DNA of 64,000 nucleotides from an uncultured Paracoccaceae bacterium (GTDB taxonomy: Bacteria > Pseudomonadota > Alphaproteobacteria > Rhodobacterales > Rhodobacteraceae): assembly GCA_947498415.1 (NCBI GenBank), contig CANMKB010000002.1:1-64000 (forward strand). The letters are read 5' to 3'. Shown here one piece after another: positions 47,506 to 55,827 of the stretch. Every line of letters begins with the position of its first letter. Positions within the stretch are counted from its first letter, which is position 1. The notes beneath the pieces are model-generated. The model was not told the DNA's origin, did no database searches, and was given only the letters and a program-made list of their open reading frames with translations. Both the position numbers and the translations under genes were made by a program.

Positions 47506-48342
47506 CTAAAGCTCTTCGCTGGGGCGTAAGCCATCCAGTTCCTGCGCAAGCGCTTCAAACCGATCCCCCATGATTTGGAAATGCACCGCATTCATCAGCT
47601 CATAGACCTTTTGCATTTTCGGATGCTCCAGCGCCTCTGTGTAAAGCAACAAATCTTCATCGCTAAAGCCCTGATAAGTATAGGCCGCGCCTGCCACAGC
47701 AGAAGCCTGCATGGCAATCAGTGTCGCTTCTTTGTTTGAATCGATTTGGTCCCACAGCATCTGTTCATCCAGATCATCACGAATGACCCCCGCCCGCGAG
47801 GCCGCCACCATGAACCGCACCTGGATGCTTTGCACGGCGCGCAGACCTAGGTTTTCTGGGTCAATGGCAACGTTCATGCGCTGAAAATATTCGATCTTGG
47901 GGCTGCCATCTTCGACCATACCAGCCACAAGTTGGCGACCTGCGATCTGTTTCAGATCATCATCATCCATATGAGACAAGTTTTCTGCAGCCACCAGACG
48001 TTTGCCTAACTCGCTGTCATAAAAGGCAACCGCGTGGTCCAGAAGATCTTGATCAATCGCTTCGGATAGCAATTCAACTGACGCCACATGCATCTCTTCT
48101 GGGACAAAGGTTTTGGCCACCAAAGACGACCAGCGCTTGCCAAAGGCATTGTCTTCAAGCCCCAACATCGAAGGTGCATCCTGTGCGCCCAGCGACATGG
48201 ATTCCACTGCCACATCAAAGCCTGTGACCTTTAGGAAGTGTTCTACATCCGCCGGCTCTGCGGCCTGTGCCACTGTGGCCCCAATGATCGCGGCCCCAAA
48301 TTGAATCGTGGTGATCGCAACAAGACACGCGCGTCTGATCAT
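47506..48342 (-). CDS. DUF2059 exported protein
   Basis: 278 residues from the ATG at 48342. Signal peptide (about 1-28, ATVAQA). The rest is helical; the DUF2059 pattern (ELLSEAIDQDLLDHAVAFYDSELGKRL in part, about 95-125) is followed by a second similar helical repeat. Family members are periplasmic with no known activity. Confidence 0.8.
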   Translation of the reverse strand: MIRRACLVAITTIQFGAAIIGATVAQAAEPADVEHFLKVTGFDVAVESMSLGAQDAPSMLGLEDNAFGKRWSSLVAKTFVPEEMHVASVELLSEAIDQDLLDHAVAFYDSELGKRLVAAENLSHMDDDDLKQIAGRQLVAGMVEDGSPKIEYFQRMNVAIDPENLGLRAVQSIQVRFMVAASRAGVIRDDLDEQMLWDQIDSNKEATLIAMQASAVAGAAYTYQGFSDEDLLLYTEALEHPKMQKVYELMNAVHFQIMGDRFEALAQELDGLRPSEEL

Positions 48343-48472
48343 AATAGTTTCCAATCCTAAATTGCCTGTATTTAACTTAGGGAATATGGCGCTTCAAACA
48401 ACGGAAAACCCTCTTGCAGCGATCAAAATTCCGCTATACATCCGCGAAACCAAGACCCAGTCTGACCTCAGC

Positions 48473-48562
48473 GGAGAGGTGCCGGAGTGGTCGAACGGGG
48501 CGGTCTCGAAAACCGTTGTCCCTTCACGGGGACCCAGGGTTCGAATCCCTGTCTCTCCGCCA
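48473..48562 (+). tRNA. tRNA-Ser (CGA)
   Basis: 90 bases beginning GGAGAGGTGCCGGAG and ending in encoded CCA (48560-48562), with a long variable arm. The anticodon loop CTCGAAA gives CGA at 48507-48509 (codon UCG). No copy of its 3' end is found on the far side of the mer genes. Confidence 0.96.
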
Positions 48563-48670
48563 TTGTCCAAAAATGTGTTGATTTAAGGTTATCTGAACTG
48601 AGGATTAGATACTTGCAATGGCTGGTGTGAGCCCAGACCTACCGACTTGCTGCGATGTGTCGAAAGTCTG

Positions 48671-48895
48671 CTATGCGCAACACGACTTGCCTTCTTGGAT
48701 CGGGGGACAAGGCACCGTTGCGTATGAACAGTACACGCAACAGTCGTCTTCGAGCGGTTTCAATACTGTCTGGCAGGACTTGCACTCATAGAACCACTGG
48801 CAGGCGTCAGTGGGCATAGTCTCAGTCTCCACATGCCCACAAGATGGACAGGTCAGCGTGGATTCCAAGACTACTTTTGTTGCTTCTGTCGCCAT
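48671..48895 (-). CDS. GDCCVxC-type small cysteine-rich protein
   Basis: 74 residues from the ATG at 48895; the reading frame continues upstream through merF but that part is out-of-frame overlap. Four cysteine clusters: CPSC (about 17-20), CKSC, DDCCVYC and CPP, ending SCCA. It matches the GDCCVxC domain family, often found in mercury clusters and sometimes a selenoprotein; here the first residue of the motif is D and all positions are cysteine. Overlaps merF by 25 bp. Function unknown; metal binding is likely. Confidence 0.8.
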   Translation of the reverse strand: MATEATKVVLESTLTCPSCGHVETETMPTDACQWFYECKSCQTVLKPLEDDCCVYCSYATVPCPPIQEGKSCCA

Positions 48896-49080
48896 AGCGC
48901 ATACCCCGTCAGTATAAGAAAACCTGCCAAGATCGGCAGCAAAACAGCGTCGTTGTAGAGAACGCCAAGCAAGCCAGTCAGACCAAGTGCTGTGAGTACA
49001 ACCGGCAGCAACGGCGTGAAACAGCAGAGGATTGCGAGGATCGTTCCGCCTACTCCAAGTGCCAATAGTTTGCTCTTCAT
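48871..49080 (-). CDS. merF: Mercury transport protein MerF
   Basis: 69 residues from the ATG at 49080, with GGAGG upstream. Two membrane helices; the first carries the vicinal pair in AILCCFTPLLP, which receives Hg(II) in MerF. The second cysteine pair usual in the loop of MerF is missing here. Overlaps merT by 4 bases. Confidence 0.85.
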   Translation of the reverse strand: MKSKLLALGVGGTILAILCCFTPLLPVVLTALGLTGLLGVLYNDAVLLPILAGFLILTGYALWRQKQQK

Positions 49081-49463
49081 CGGGTCGACCTCCATAAATC
49101 CCACATGAACCGTTGTGCTGAGGCTTCCCAATATGGCGATGACAGTGCAACCAAGAAGGCAATGGTTGCGAGGGATGTCCAGATTATCGTGGACCGCCTA
49201 CGCGTTGCGCATGATCTGAGCGATATCAACCGATACCACGCCCAGATGAGCGCTATGGCGACTGCGACAAGGATCAAACCTCGATACGCAATGAAAGGCC
49301 CAAGCATTGTGAGCCATGTGCCTCCAAGGCCGATGATAGACAGCCCAATTGGCAACACACAGCATGAGGCTGACAACAATGCGAGAAGTGCCGCGAGTGG
49401 CATGGCTAGTCGTGTAGCCACACCGGGTTCAGTCGCTGTTTGTTGATTTGCGTTCACGTCCAT
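49077..49463 (-). CDS. merT: Mercuric ion transporter MerT
   Basis: 128 residues. Three membrane helices; the first contains SASCCVLPIGLSIIGLGG with the Hg-binding vicinal cysteines. Brings Hg(II) from the periplasm to the cytoplasm. The cytoplasmic loop has a single cysteine (RSCATRRR), where Tn21 MerT has two. Its ATG lies only 6 bases after the promoter -10, so the message may be leaderless. No merP follows. Confidence 0.87.
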   Translation of the reverse strand: MDVNANQQTATEPGVATRLAMPLAALLALLSASCCVLPIGLSIIGLGGTWLTMLGPFIAYRGLILVAVAIALIWAWYRLISLRSCATRRRSTIIWTSLATIAFLVALSSPYWEASAQRFMWDLWRSTR

Positions 49464-49469
49464 TTTTAG

Positions 49470-49500
49470 GTTCTAACTCCTGTAGTGACTACAGGAGCAA
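49470..49500 (-). promoter_or_regulatory. MerR operator and 19-bp-spacer promoter of merTF
   Basis: A perfect dyad with 10-bp arms CTCCTGTAGT / ACTACAGGAG around a central G (49477-49497) lies between -35 TTGCTC (49500-49495) and -10 TAGAAC (49475-49470). The 19-bp spacer is the hallmark of promoters that MerR-family activators untwist. The right arm also holds AGGAG, the merR ribosome site. Confidence 0.9.
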
Positions 49501-49505
49501 GCAAA

Positions 49506-49931
49506 ATGTTCACCATCGGCAAGGCATCAGAACAAAGCGGTGTGAACATCGAAACGATCCGCTATTATGAACGTGAAGGCATAGTTCCAAAACCGGGGCG
49601 GTCTGCAGCCGGACGCAGGCTCTATTCACCTGATGAAATTGCGACACTGAGGTTCGTTCGGCGATGTCGAGACTTGAGTTTCCCAATCTCAATCATCCAG
49701 ACATTCCTGTCGCTGACGGAACAGGATGATCGAAGTTGCGGTGAAGTGAAGGTCTTGGCCGAAAACCATTTGGATGAGATCAACGCCAAGATCGAAAACC
49801 TGACACGCCTCCGCGAAGCACTTCTGAGCTTGTCCGCGAACTGTGATGACGGGACTGCGGCTTGTCCGATGCTGGATTCTCTCATGAAAGATGGCTTTGG
49901 CGGAGACAAATCAGGGCAAAACAGACTTTGA
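49506..49931 (+). CDS. merR: MerR-family mercury-responsive regulator
   Basis: 141 residues from the ATG at 49506. N-terminal winged HTH (FTIGKASEQSGVNIETIRYYE in part), long dimer helix, and three cysteines placed as in MerR: one in RSCGEV (about 80) and two in ANCDDGTAACPML. The spacing between the last two is six residues, against eight in Tn501 MerR. Divergent from merTF across the shared operator, so it should regulate both. Confidence 0.87.
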   Translation: MFTIGKASEQSGVNIETIRYYEREGIVPKPGRSAAGRRLYSPDEIATLRFVRRCRDLSFPISIIQTFLSLTEQDDRSCGEVKVLAENHLDEINAKIENLTRLREALLSLSANCDDGTAACPMLDSLMKDGFGGDKSGQNRL

Positions 49932-49986
49932 GTTGGGTCCGGCGAACGGCAGCAAAGTCCGCAAAGTTGAGCACAATCTCCTCAGC

Positions 49987-50706
49987 TCACCCCTCCAGGT
50001 GCAAGTTCACGCGGCGGTTTTGGCGGCCTTTTTTCTCGATTTTGCCAAGGCGCACGCGGCCGATCTCGGTGGTGCGGGCGACGTGGGTGCCGCCGCAGGG
50101 TTGCAGATCAACTTGTTCATCGCCCTGCCCGATCCGTACAAGGCGCACGCGGCCTTGGCCTTTGGGCGGCTGAACGGACATGGTTTTGACCAGCCCCGGA
50201 TTGGCGGCCAGTTGATCGTCACTGATCCAATCTTCGGTCACTTCAAGATCGCGACCAATCAGGTCATTCAGCTGCTCTTCCAGCGCGTCTTTGTCGGTGG
50301 GCGCCTCTGGCATATCAAAATCCAGCCGCCCTTTCTCAACGCCAATCGACCCACCTGTCACGGGCAGTGGAATGATCACCGACAAGAGGTGCAGCGCGGT
50401 GTGAACCCGCATGTGGCGATGACGGCGTTCCCAATCCAGTGTTTGGATCACGCGTGTTCCCACAGGCGGCAATGGCGCGGGCTCGGCGGGAACAAGGGCG
50501 ATGCCGGCATCCTCGGCCTTGACGGCGGTGGCGATTTTTAAAGTGCCCGTATCCCAAGCAAGGCCACCGCTATCACCGGGCTGGCCGCCGCCGGTTGGAT
50601 AAAACAAAGAGCTATCCAGAATGATGCCGCCTTCGGGGGTGTGGCCCACAACAAGCCCCGTGGCTTCGCGTATATAGCTGTCTTGGCGGAACAATAAATC
50701 GGTCAT
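49987..50706 (-). CDS. Alanyl-tRNA editing protein (AlaX-like)
   Basis: 239 residues. Free-standing editing domain related to the C-terminal part of AlaRS: FYPTGGGQPGDSG at the N-terminus, zinc ligands in HTALHLL and CGGTHVA. It hydrolyses Ser- or Gly-tRNA-Ala. Last gene of the trgA-trgB-cysK-mscS run, overlapping the channel gene by 4 bases. Confidence 0.9.
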   Translation of the reverse strand: MTDLLFRQDSYIREATGLVVGHTPEGGIILDSSLFYPTGGGQPGDSGGLAWDTGTLKIATAVKAEDAGIALVPAEPAPLPPVGTRVIQTLDWERRHRHMRVHTALHLLSVIIPLPVTGGSIGVEKGRLDFDMPEAPTDKDALEEQLNDLIGRDLEVTEDWISDDQLAANPGLVKTMSVQPPKGQGRVRLVRIGQGDEQVDLQPCGGTHVARTTEIGRVRLGKIEKKGRQNRRVNLHLEG

Positions 50707-53042
50707 TCTGGGCTCTCCTCAGTCTTTGTCCCGTACTGCTTTCTTGGCCCGTCTTGTGCAGGGTGCAGTGTTTCGGGATTACGCAGCCAAATGTCTGTTT
50801 GGGCAAATGGAATTTCGATGCCTTCGGCCATAAAGCGCTCGGCGATGGCATAGTTCAGATCAGATCGTACGCTCAGCACCCAATTCACATCACGCAGAAT
50901 GGCGCGGATTTCGAAATCAAGCGAGCTGGCCCCAAAGCCTTGAAATACAACGCTGGGGGCTGGGTTTTGCAACACCATTGGGTGAGCATTTGCGATCTCA
51001 AGCAGGATCTTTTCGATGCGCCGCGGGTCCGTGCCATAAGCCACGCCAACCGGTGCAATGACGCGCCCGACTGTGTTGCCGCGGGTATAGTTGGTGACGG
51101 TGCCGCTGACCAGATCAGCGTTGGGCACTATCACATCTGTACGGTCAAAGGTTTCAATCCGGGTAGAGCGAACAGAGATGTCACGCACATAGCCCATGCT
51201 GCCATTCACCTCGATCCAGTCGCCTTCGGAAATTGGGCGCTCGATCAACAGGATGATGCCGCTGACAAAATTTGACACCACGTTTTGCAGACCAAAACCA
51301 ATGCCGACGGACAATGCACCTGCGACAAGCGCGATGGAGCTGAGGTCGATGCCGGTGGCGTTGATGGCAATCAAAGCCGCAAGGAAGATGCCCACATAGC
51401 CAAGGCCCGAAACCACAGCGTTTTGACCGCCAATGTCCATTCTCGTCTTTGGCAGAATGGTGTTTTTCATCGCCCCCTGAAGCAGGCGCGTTAGGGTAAA
51501 CCCGGCAAAGAAAATCAGGACAAAGGTAAAGAAATCGGCCGGTGAAAAATTGGTATCCCCAACTTGAACGCCTTGTGACAGGCGCAACCAAAGCTCTGCG
51601 AGATCAGAGCTACGTGCGCCCCAGACCATCGACAGGATGGGCATTGCGGCAATCACCATCGCAACACCGATCAGAACCGGGATCAGGCTGTCCTTGGCCC
51701 CGTCCCGTCCGCCAGAGGCCAGTACAAACACCGCAGTGGCCACGCGTTGCAGGACCAAGACCGCCGCAAGCACTTGCAGCGTTGTGATCGTCGGAAACAT
51801 CAATTGCTTGGCGGCGTTAAAATATCCGATGGCTGCGATCGCGACGCCAAACAGTGCAATCCCAAACAGGATACGCCCTAAGACAGCGATCAGCTGGTCG
51901 CTGTAGCTTGTGTCTTCGTCTTCTGGGTTGTGATGGCTAAGCAAGATGGCCATGCGCCACAGGACAATCCCCGTAATCACAAACAGCGGGAAATAGGCCA
52001 CGGCCTGTGCTGCATCCGTCCATGTATCGTATTGAACAAGGTCTTCCAAAAGCGTTTCGAATGCCAAAACAAGACCCAAAAGCCCCGAATAGACCCGCCC
52101 TTCGGCGCGCTTTTCAGCAGGCAAGCGAATAAACGGCTCTACCTGTTCCGACTTTGGAAAGACCCGACCGCCCAGCCAAATTGACGCCAACAGGATAAAG
52201 CCCGCCCAAGGCAGGCTCGATAAGATCAGCTCGCCGCGCAAACCCGTCAAACCTGTGGCATAGGCCGCAGACACCAGCGCCATAAGCCCGGCCCACGGCA
52301 AAAGGATTTGCCCCAATGAAACAGCCGACGATGCAAGCCAACGGCCCATGGTTGCTGATTGCACCTGAATGGAAAAGGCCAGCTTTTCAAACCAAAGACG
52401 CCCACGCGCCAACAGCAGAAAGGCGAGCGACAGCAAAAGCAGCACTTCTGGCGCGTTGTTGCGCAGGTCGGCAAATTGAACCGGGTTGTTCCAAGCGCTT
52501 GCAACTTCGTTCCACATACCCTGTACAGAGGCGGTTGTTTCCTCAAGGGTCTCTGGCCAGTTCACCGGGTTTACAGGCAAAGGCCCGCGCTGCAACAGCG
52601 CATCGGCCTGACGTTCACGTAGGATGTCGTCAATGCCACCAATCAAGCCATCCGCCTCTGTGTAGGCAACTTCGGCTGTCTGAACCGGTGCGCGCAGCAC
52701 CGACAGACTTGCAGACAACGATTGCCGTTGCGTGGCGATATCTGCTGGTTCGCCCTCATCCGGCTCTGGGCCAAGCGCGTTTAGCTGGTCGCCTACGATT
52801 TTAATCGCGTTTGCGTTGGTTCCACGGGCCGTATCAAAGATATCGCGCCATAGCACAAGCTGGCTGCGCAGCTCGCCGAGGGCCGTGTCAGAGGCGCGCC
52901 CCGCTTCGACTGCGTTTGATGCGCGCTCCGCGACAGCTTTCCAAGCGGCGTAGTCTGGCGTGTTATCGTTTTGTGCAAAAAGAAAAACCGTGCCGCAAAA
53001 AAGCAGCACGGTTGAAAGCCAAACGCGTAATGCGTTGATCAT
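50703..53042 (-). CDS. MscS-family mechanosensitive channel with DUF3772 N-terminus
   Basis: 779 residues from the ATG at 53042 (GAGG six bases upstream). Signal peptide (about 1-22), periplasmic DUF3772-type domain (about 25-180), many helices (about 190-560) and the MscS core: pore helix GALSVGIGFGLQNVVSNFVSG (quoted one residue short of full), then RPISEGDWIEVNG and the beta/C-terminal domains. Large MscK/YjeP-like channel for osmotic downshock. It follows cysK by 8 bp. Confidence 0.9.
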   Translation of the reverse strand: MINALRVWLSTVLLFCGTVFLFAQNDNTPDYAAWKAVAERASNAVEAGRASDTALGELRSQLVLWRDIFDTARGTNANAIKIVGDQLNALGPEPDEGEPADIATQRQSLSASLSVLRAPVQTAEVAYTEADGLIGGIDDILRERQADALLQRGPLPVNPVNWPETLEETTASVQGMWNEVASAWNNPVQFADLRNNAPEVLLLLSLAFLLLARGRLWFEKLAFSIQVQSATMGRWLASSAVSLGQILLPWAGLMALVSAAYATGLTGLRGELILSSLPWAGFILLASIWLGGRVFPKSEQVEPFIRLPAEKRAEGRVYSGLLGLVLAFETLLEDLVQYDTWTDAAQAVAYFPLFVITGIVLWRMAILLSHHNPEDEDTSYSDQLIAVLGRILFGIALFGVAIAAIGYFNAAKQLMFPTITTLQVLAAVLVLQRVATAVFVLASGGRDGAKDSLIPVLIGVAMVIAAMPILSMVWGARSSDLAELWLRLSQGVQVGDTNFSPADFFTFVLIFFAGFTLTRLLQGAMKNTILPKTRMDIGGQNAVVSGLGYVGIFLAALIAINATGIDLSSIALVAGALSVGIGFGLQNVVSNFVSGIILLIERPISEGDWIEVNGSMGYVRDISVRSTRIETFDRTDVIVPNADLVSGTVTNYTRGNTVGRVIAPVGVAYGTDPRRIEKILLEIANAHPMVLQNPAPSVVFQGFGASSLDFEIRAILRDVNWVLSVRSDLNYAIAERFMAEGIEIPFAQTDIWLRNPETLHPAQDGPRKQYGTKTEESPE

Positions 53043-53050
53043 CTTAAGCC

Positions 53051-54079
53051 TCAAACGTCTTCAAACACGCCGGGGATGCTGCGCGGCCCGCTGGTCATCC
53101 AGCTTGGCACCGGAAGCCCCTTGTCGCGCAGGAAGTCTGGGTTGAACAGTTTGGATTGATAGCGCGTGCCATAGTCACACAGTACGGTGACAATGGTGTG
53201 GCCCGGGCCCATTTCTTTGGCCATGCGAATGGCGCCTGCCACGTTCACGCCGGAAGAGCCACCAAGGCACAGGCCTTCGTGTTGCAACAAATCAAAAACA
53301 ACTGGCAGAGATTCAGCATCTGGAATGCGGAATTTCATGTCAGGTGTGAAACCTTCAAGGTTGGCAGTGATCCGCCCTTGGCCAATGCCTTCGGTGATGG
53401 AATTGCCGGGGTTTTCATCGCCTGTGTACAGCTTGTACATGCCAGACCCTTCCGGATCTGAGAGCGCAATTTTCACACCTTTGGACTGTAGTGCTGTGCC
53501 AACGCCAGCCAATGTGCCACCAGAGCCCACGGCGCAGACAAAACCATCAACCTTGCCACCAGTTTGTTCCCAGATTTCTGGACCGGTGGTTTCAACATGG
53601 GCTTGACGGTTGGCGACGTTGTCAAACTGGTTGGCCCAGATCACGCCTTCGTTGGAATTGCGCGCCATTTCTTCAGCCAGACGACCGGAATAGCGCACGT
53701 AGTTGTTTGGGTTGCTGTAAGGCGCGGCCGGCACCTGTACCAATTCCGCCCCAGCAAGGCGGATCATGTCTTTCTTTTCCTGACTTTGTGTTTCAGGAAT
53801 AACAATCACGGTTTTAAAGCCCATCGAGGCGCCAACCAGCGCAAGACCGATCCCGGTGTTGCCTGCGGTTCCTTCGACGATCGTGCCACCGGGGCGCAGA
53901 TCGCCGCGTGCGATGGCGTCTTTGATGATATAAAGTGCGGCACGATCCTTGACCGATTGGCCAGGGTTCATGAACTCTGCTTTGCCCAAAATTTCACAGC
54001 CCGTTTCTTCGCTGGCCTTGTTCAGCCGGATCAGAGGGGTGTTGCCAATGGCGTCAGCCAAATCTTGAACAATACGCAT
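53051..54079 (-). CDS. cysK: Cysteine synthase A (O-acetylserine sulfhydrylase)
   Basis: 342 residues. PLP lysine in NPGQSVKDRAA (about 44), TAGNTG substrate loop, and phosphate-binding VGSGGTLAG. Makes cysteine from O-acetylserine and sulfide. The C-terminal extension (to SWMTSGPRSIPGVFEDV) is longer than E. coli CysK. Position right after trgAB repeats the tellurite-resistance locus described in Rhodobacter sphaeroides. Confidence 0.92.
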   Translation of the reverse strand: MRIVQDLADAIGNTPLIRLNKASEETGCEILGKAEFMNPGQSVKDRAALYIIKDAIARGDLRPGGTIVEGTAGNTGIGLALVGASMGFKTVIVIPETQSQEKKDMIRLAGAELVQVPAAPYSNPNNYVRYSGRLAEEMARNSNEGVIWANQFDNVANRQAHVETTGPEIWEQTGGKVDGFVCAVGSGGTLAGVGTALQSKGVKIALSDPEGSGMYKLYTGDENPGNSITEGIGQGRITANLEGFTPDMKFRIPDAESLPVVFDLLQHEGLCLGGSSGVNVAGAIRMAKEMGPGHTIVTVLCDYGTRYQSKLFNPDFLRDKGLPVPSWMTSGPRSIPGVFEDV

Positions 54080-54142
54080 CGTTTGCGCCTTTCTTAAAAA
54101 CGTCTTGGACCCTGTCTATGGTGCCTGCGGACGGAACTCAAG

Positions 54143-55276
54143 TCATCGCGACGCTGCGGCGCGAAGTCTGTCTCGATGGCGCGCCAACCAAAGGGCACAT
54201 AAGACCAACGGCGCGTTGGCTGCTTGCATCGTATCCACCAGTTCCATCAGTTCATCAAAGCTAAGCAGATAGGATTTAATATCCTCAGATTCGCTTGCAA
54301 GTCCTGACACCCCGGTGGAGTCATCGGGTAGATCGGTTTCGGCCAGAAACATAAAGAAATACTCGGTGCTACAGCCCGGAGAGGCGTAACATTGTCCTAT
54401 TTTATGCAGCGCGCTGATCGTAATTCCGGCTTCTTCAGCGGCTTCGCGATGAGCGGATTGTTCGGGCGTTTCTCCGGGATCAATGCGACCTGCGATTGGT
54501 TCAAGAACCCAAGGTTTGTCATCATTGCGCACAAAGGGACCAGGACGGAATTGCTCTACCAGCATGACGCGATCTCGAACCGGGTCATAGGGCAGCAATA
54601 TAGCGGCATCGGTGCCCATGAACACCTCACGCTTGACCGCTGCGCTTGCGGTGCCGTCATATTGTTTGAATGAAAACTCATGTTCTTCGACGCCAAAGAA
54701 CTGCGTGTAAGGCCGCGTGAACCCAAGGGATTTCACGTCTTCACGGCCAAATCCAGAGGGGCTATAGGCACGATTTTCGCGTTGTGCCTGTAGCTTTTGC
54801 GCTGCCCGGACGCGGATCATCGGAAACATGAAATCAAGTTCTGAATCAGTGCGTTGCCCGAAAAAGCTCATGGCTTCTTGGGCGGCCAAACAGGAAAGTT
54901 CCCCCCAAGTGTTTTGCCAATCTTGAAGCGACCACAGCGCTGCTGTTTGCCAGCGATCAGGTGTGGGAAAGTAGACCTCCGCGGTTTCTATCCCACCTGA
55001 TGTTTCAACAGGCACAGACTTGAGTGCATAATCAAACCCGCCCTCATAGAAATTCAATCGCGCGACTTCTGTTTCCGTCAAATTACGGACAATCACGCCT
55101 TCGGTCGTTCCCTCTTCGGTCACGATAATAGGAAAGGATTCTCCTGCCACCGCATAGGGCTGATGCCCTTGCAATGTGGCGTTTGAAATATCGCCGTCAT
55201 TCAAAGAACGGCCCAAAACAATCTCTAGCAACGGCAGGTGCCGAAGCGTTCCGTAAAAAAACAATGTAGACAACAC
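54143..55276 (-). CDS. trgB: TrgB: gamma-glutamylcyclotransferase-like + NUDIX fusion
   Basis: 377 residues. N-terminal AIG2/GGCT-like domain (about 1-125: FFYGTLRHLPLLE, LNFYEGGFDYAL), a linker, and a C-terminal NUDIX hydrolase of the ADP-ribose pyrophosphatase type (about 190-350) with the box GRIDPGETPEQSAHREAAEEAG (quoted in part as GETPEQSAHREAAEEAG). Relatives are named TrgB for tellurite resistance in Rhodobacter. Abuts trgA (1 bp). Confidence 0.87.
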   Translation of the reverse strand: MLSTLFFYGTLRHLPLLEIVLGRSLNDGDISNATLQGHQPYAVAGESFPIIVTEEGTTEGVIVRNLTETEVARLNFYEGGFDYALKSVPVETSGGIETAEVYFPTPDRWQTAALWSLQDWQNTWGELSCLAAQEAMSFFGQRTDSELDFMFPMIRVRAAQKLQAQRENRAYSPSGFGREDVKSLGFTRPYTQFFGVEEHEFSFKQYDGTASAAVKREVFMGTDAAILLPYDPVRDRVMLVEQFRPGPFVRNDDKPWVLEPIAGRIDPGETPEQSAHREAAEEAGITISALHKIGQCYASPGCSTEYFFMFLAETDLPDDSTGVSGLASESEDIKSYLLSFDELMELVDTMQAANAPLVLCALWLARHRDRLRAAASR

Positions 55277-55277
55277 T

Positions 55278-55718
55278 TTATCTCCAGCGACGAGACGCGC
55301 CTTCTGCCATCATACCTGTCAGAAGTGCGCCACCCAACAGCACCGTGATGATCGTAGGAGTCATCAAAAGCAAGCCGTATTCCATCATCATCAAAAAGAT
55401 TGATTGGATCGCTTCTGAAACAGAGTCATACCGCAGCTTTGTAGAGTTCTGGAGCATGATCCAGCTGCTGTGTAAAAACAGAAGTAAAATGACCAATGCA
55501 AGCATTGCTGTGAGACCATGGTTTAACGCGTAGACAAGGCCCTGCCCTACGTTTCTGCCCATGGTGCGCCACCCAATAATAAAAGCAAAGGCCATATTCA
55601 CATAGGTGAATGTCCCAAAAGCTGTGCCCTCGGGCATTTGTGGTTTAAACAGCTCGGATACGATCATCGCCATAATGGCAAGGCATATCGCTGAAGTAAG
55701 TTTTGCGCCTGTCGGCAT
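55278..55718 (-). CDS. trgA: TrgA family membrane protein
   Basis: 146 residues with four hydrophobic segments and the conserved stretch AFAFIIGWRTMGRNVGQGL. This is TrgA, first found with TrgB as raising tellurite resistance in Rhodobacter sphaeroides. Biochemical role is unknown. First gene of a probable five-gene transcript trgA-trgB-cysK-mscS-alaX. Confidence 0.88.
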   Translation of the reverse strand: MPTGAKLTSAICLAIMAMIVSELFKPQMPEGTAFGTFTYVNMAFAFIIGWRTMGRNVGQGLVYALNHGLTAMLALVILLLFLHSSWIMLQNSTKLRYDSVSEAIQSIFLMMMEYGLLLMTPTIITVLLGGALLTGMMAEGASRRWR

Positions 55719-55827
55719 GAGGAGTGTCCTGCATTATTTTGTGCAAGCCTACCCCTTACACGCTTCACCCATCAAGACGCGCACGAAAAACAACTTTCAG
55801 GTGTTGCCGCAAGTCTCAGTTTGGCGG

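Noticed and set aside
48473..49931. Possible genomic island at tRNA-Ser(CGA) carrying the mer genes
   Set aside because: No repeat of the tRNA 3' end after merR and no integrase; acquisition by transfer remains possible but unsupported.
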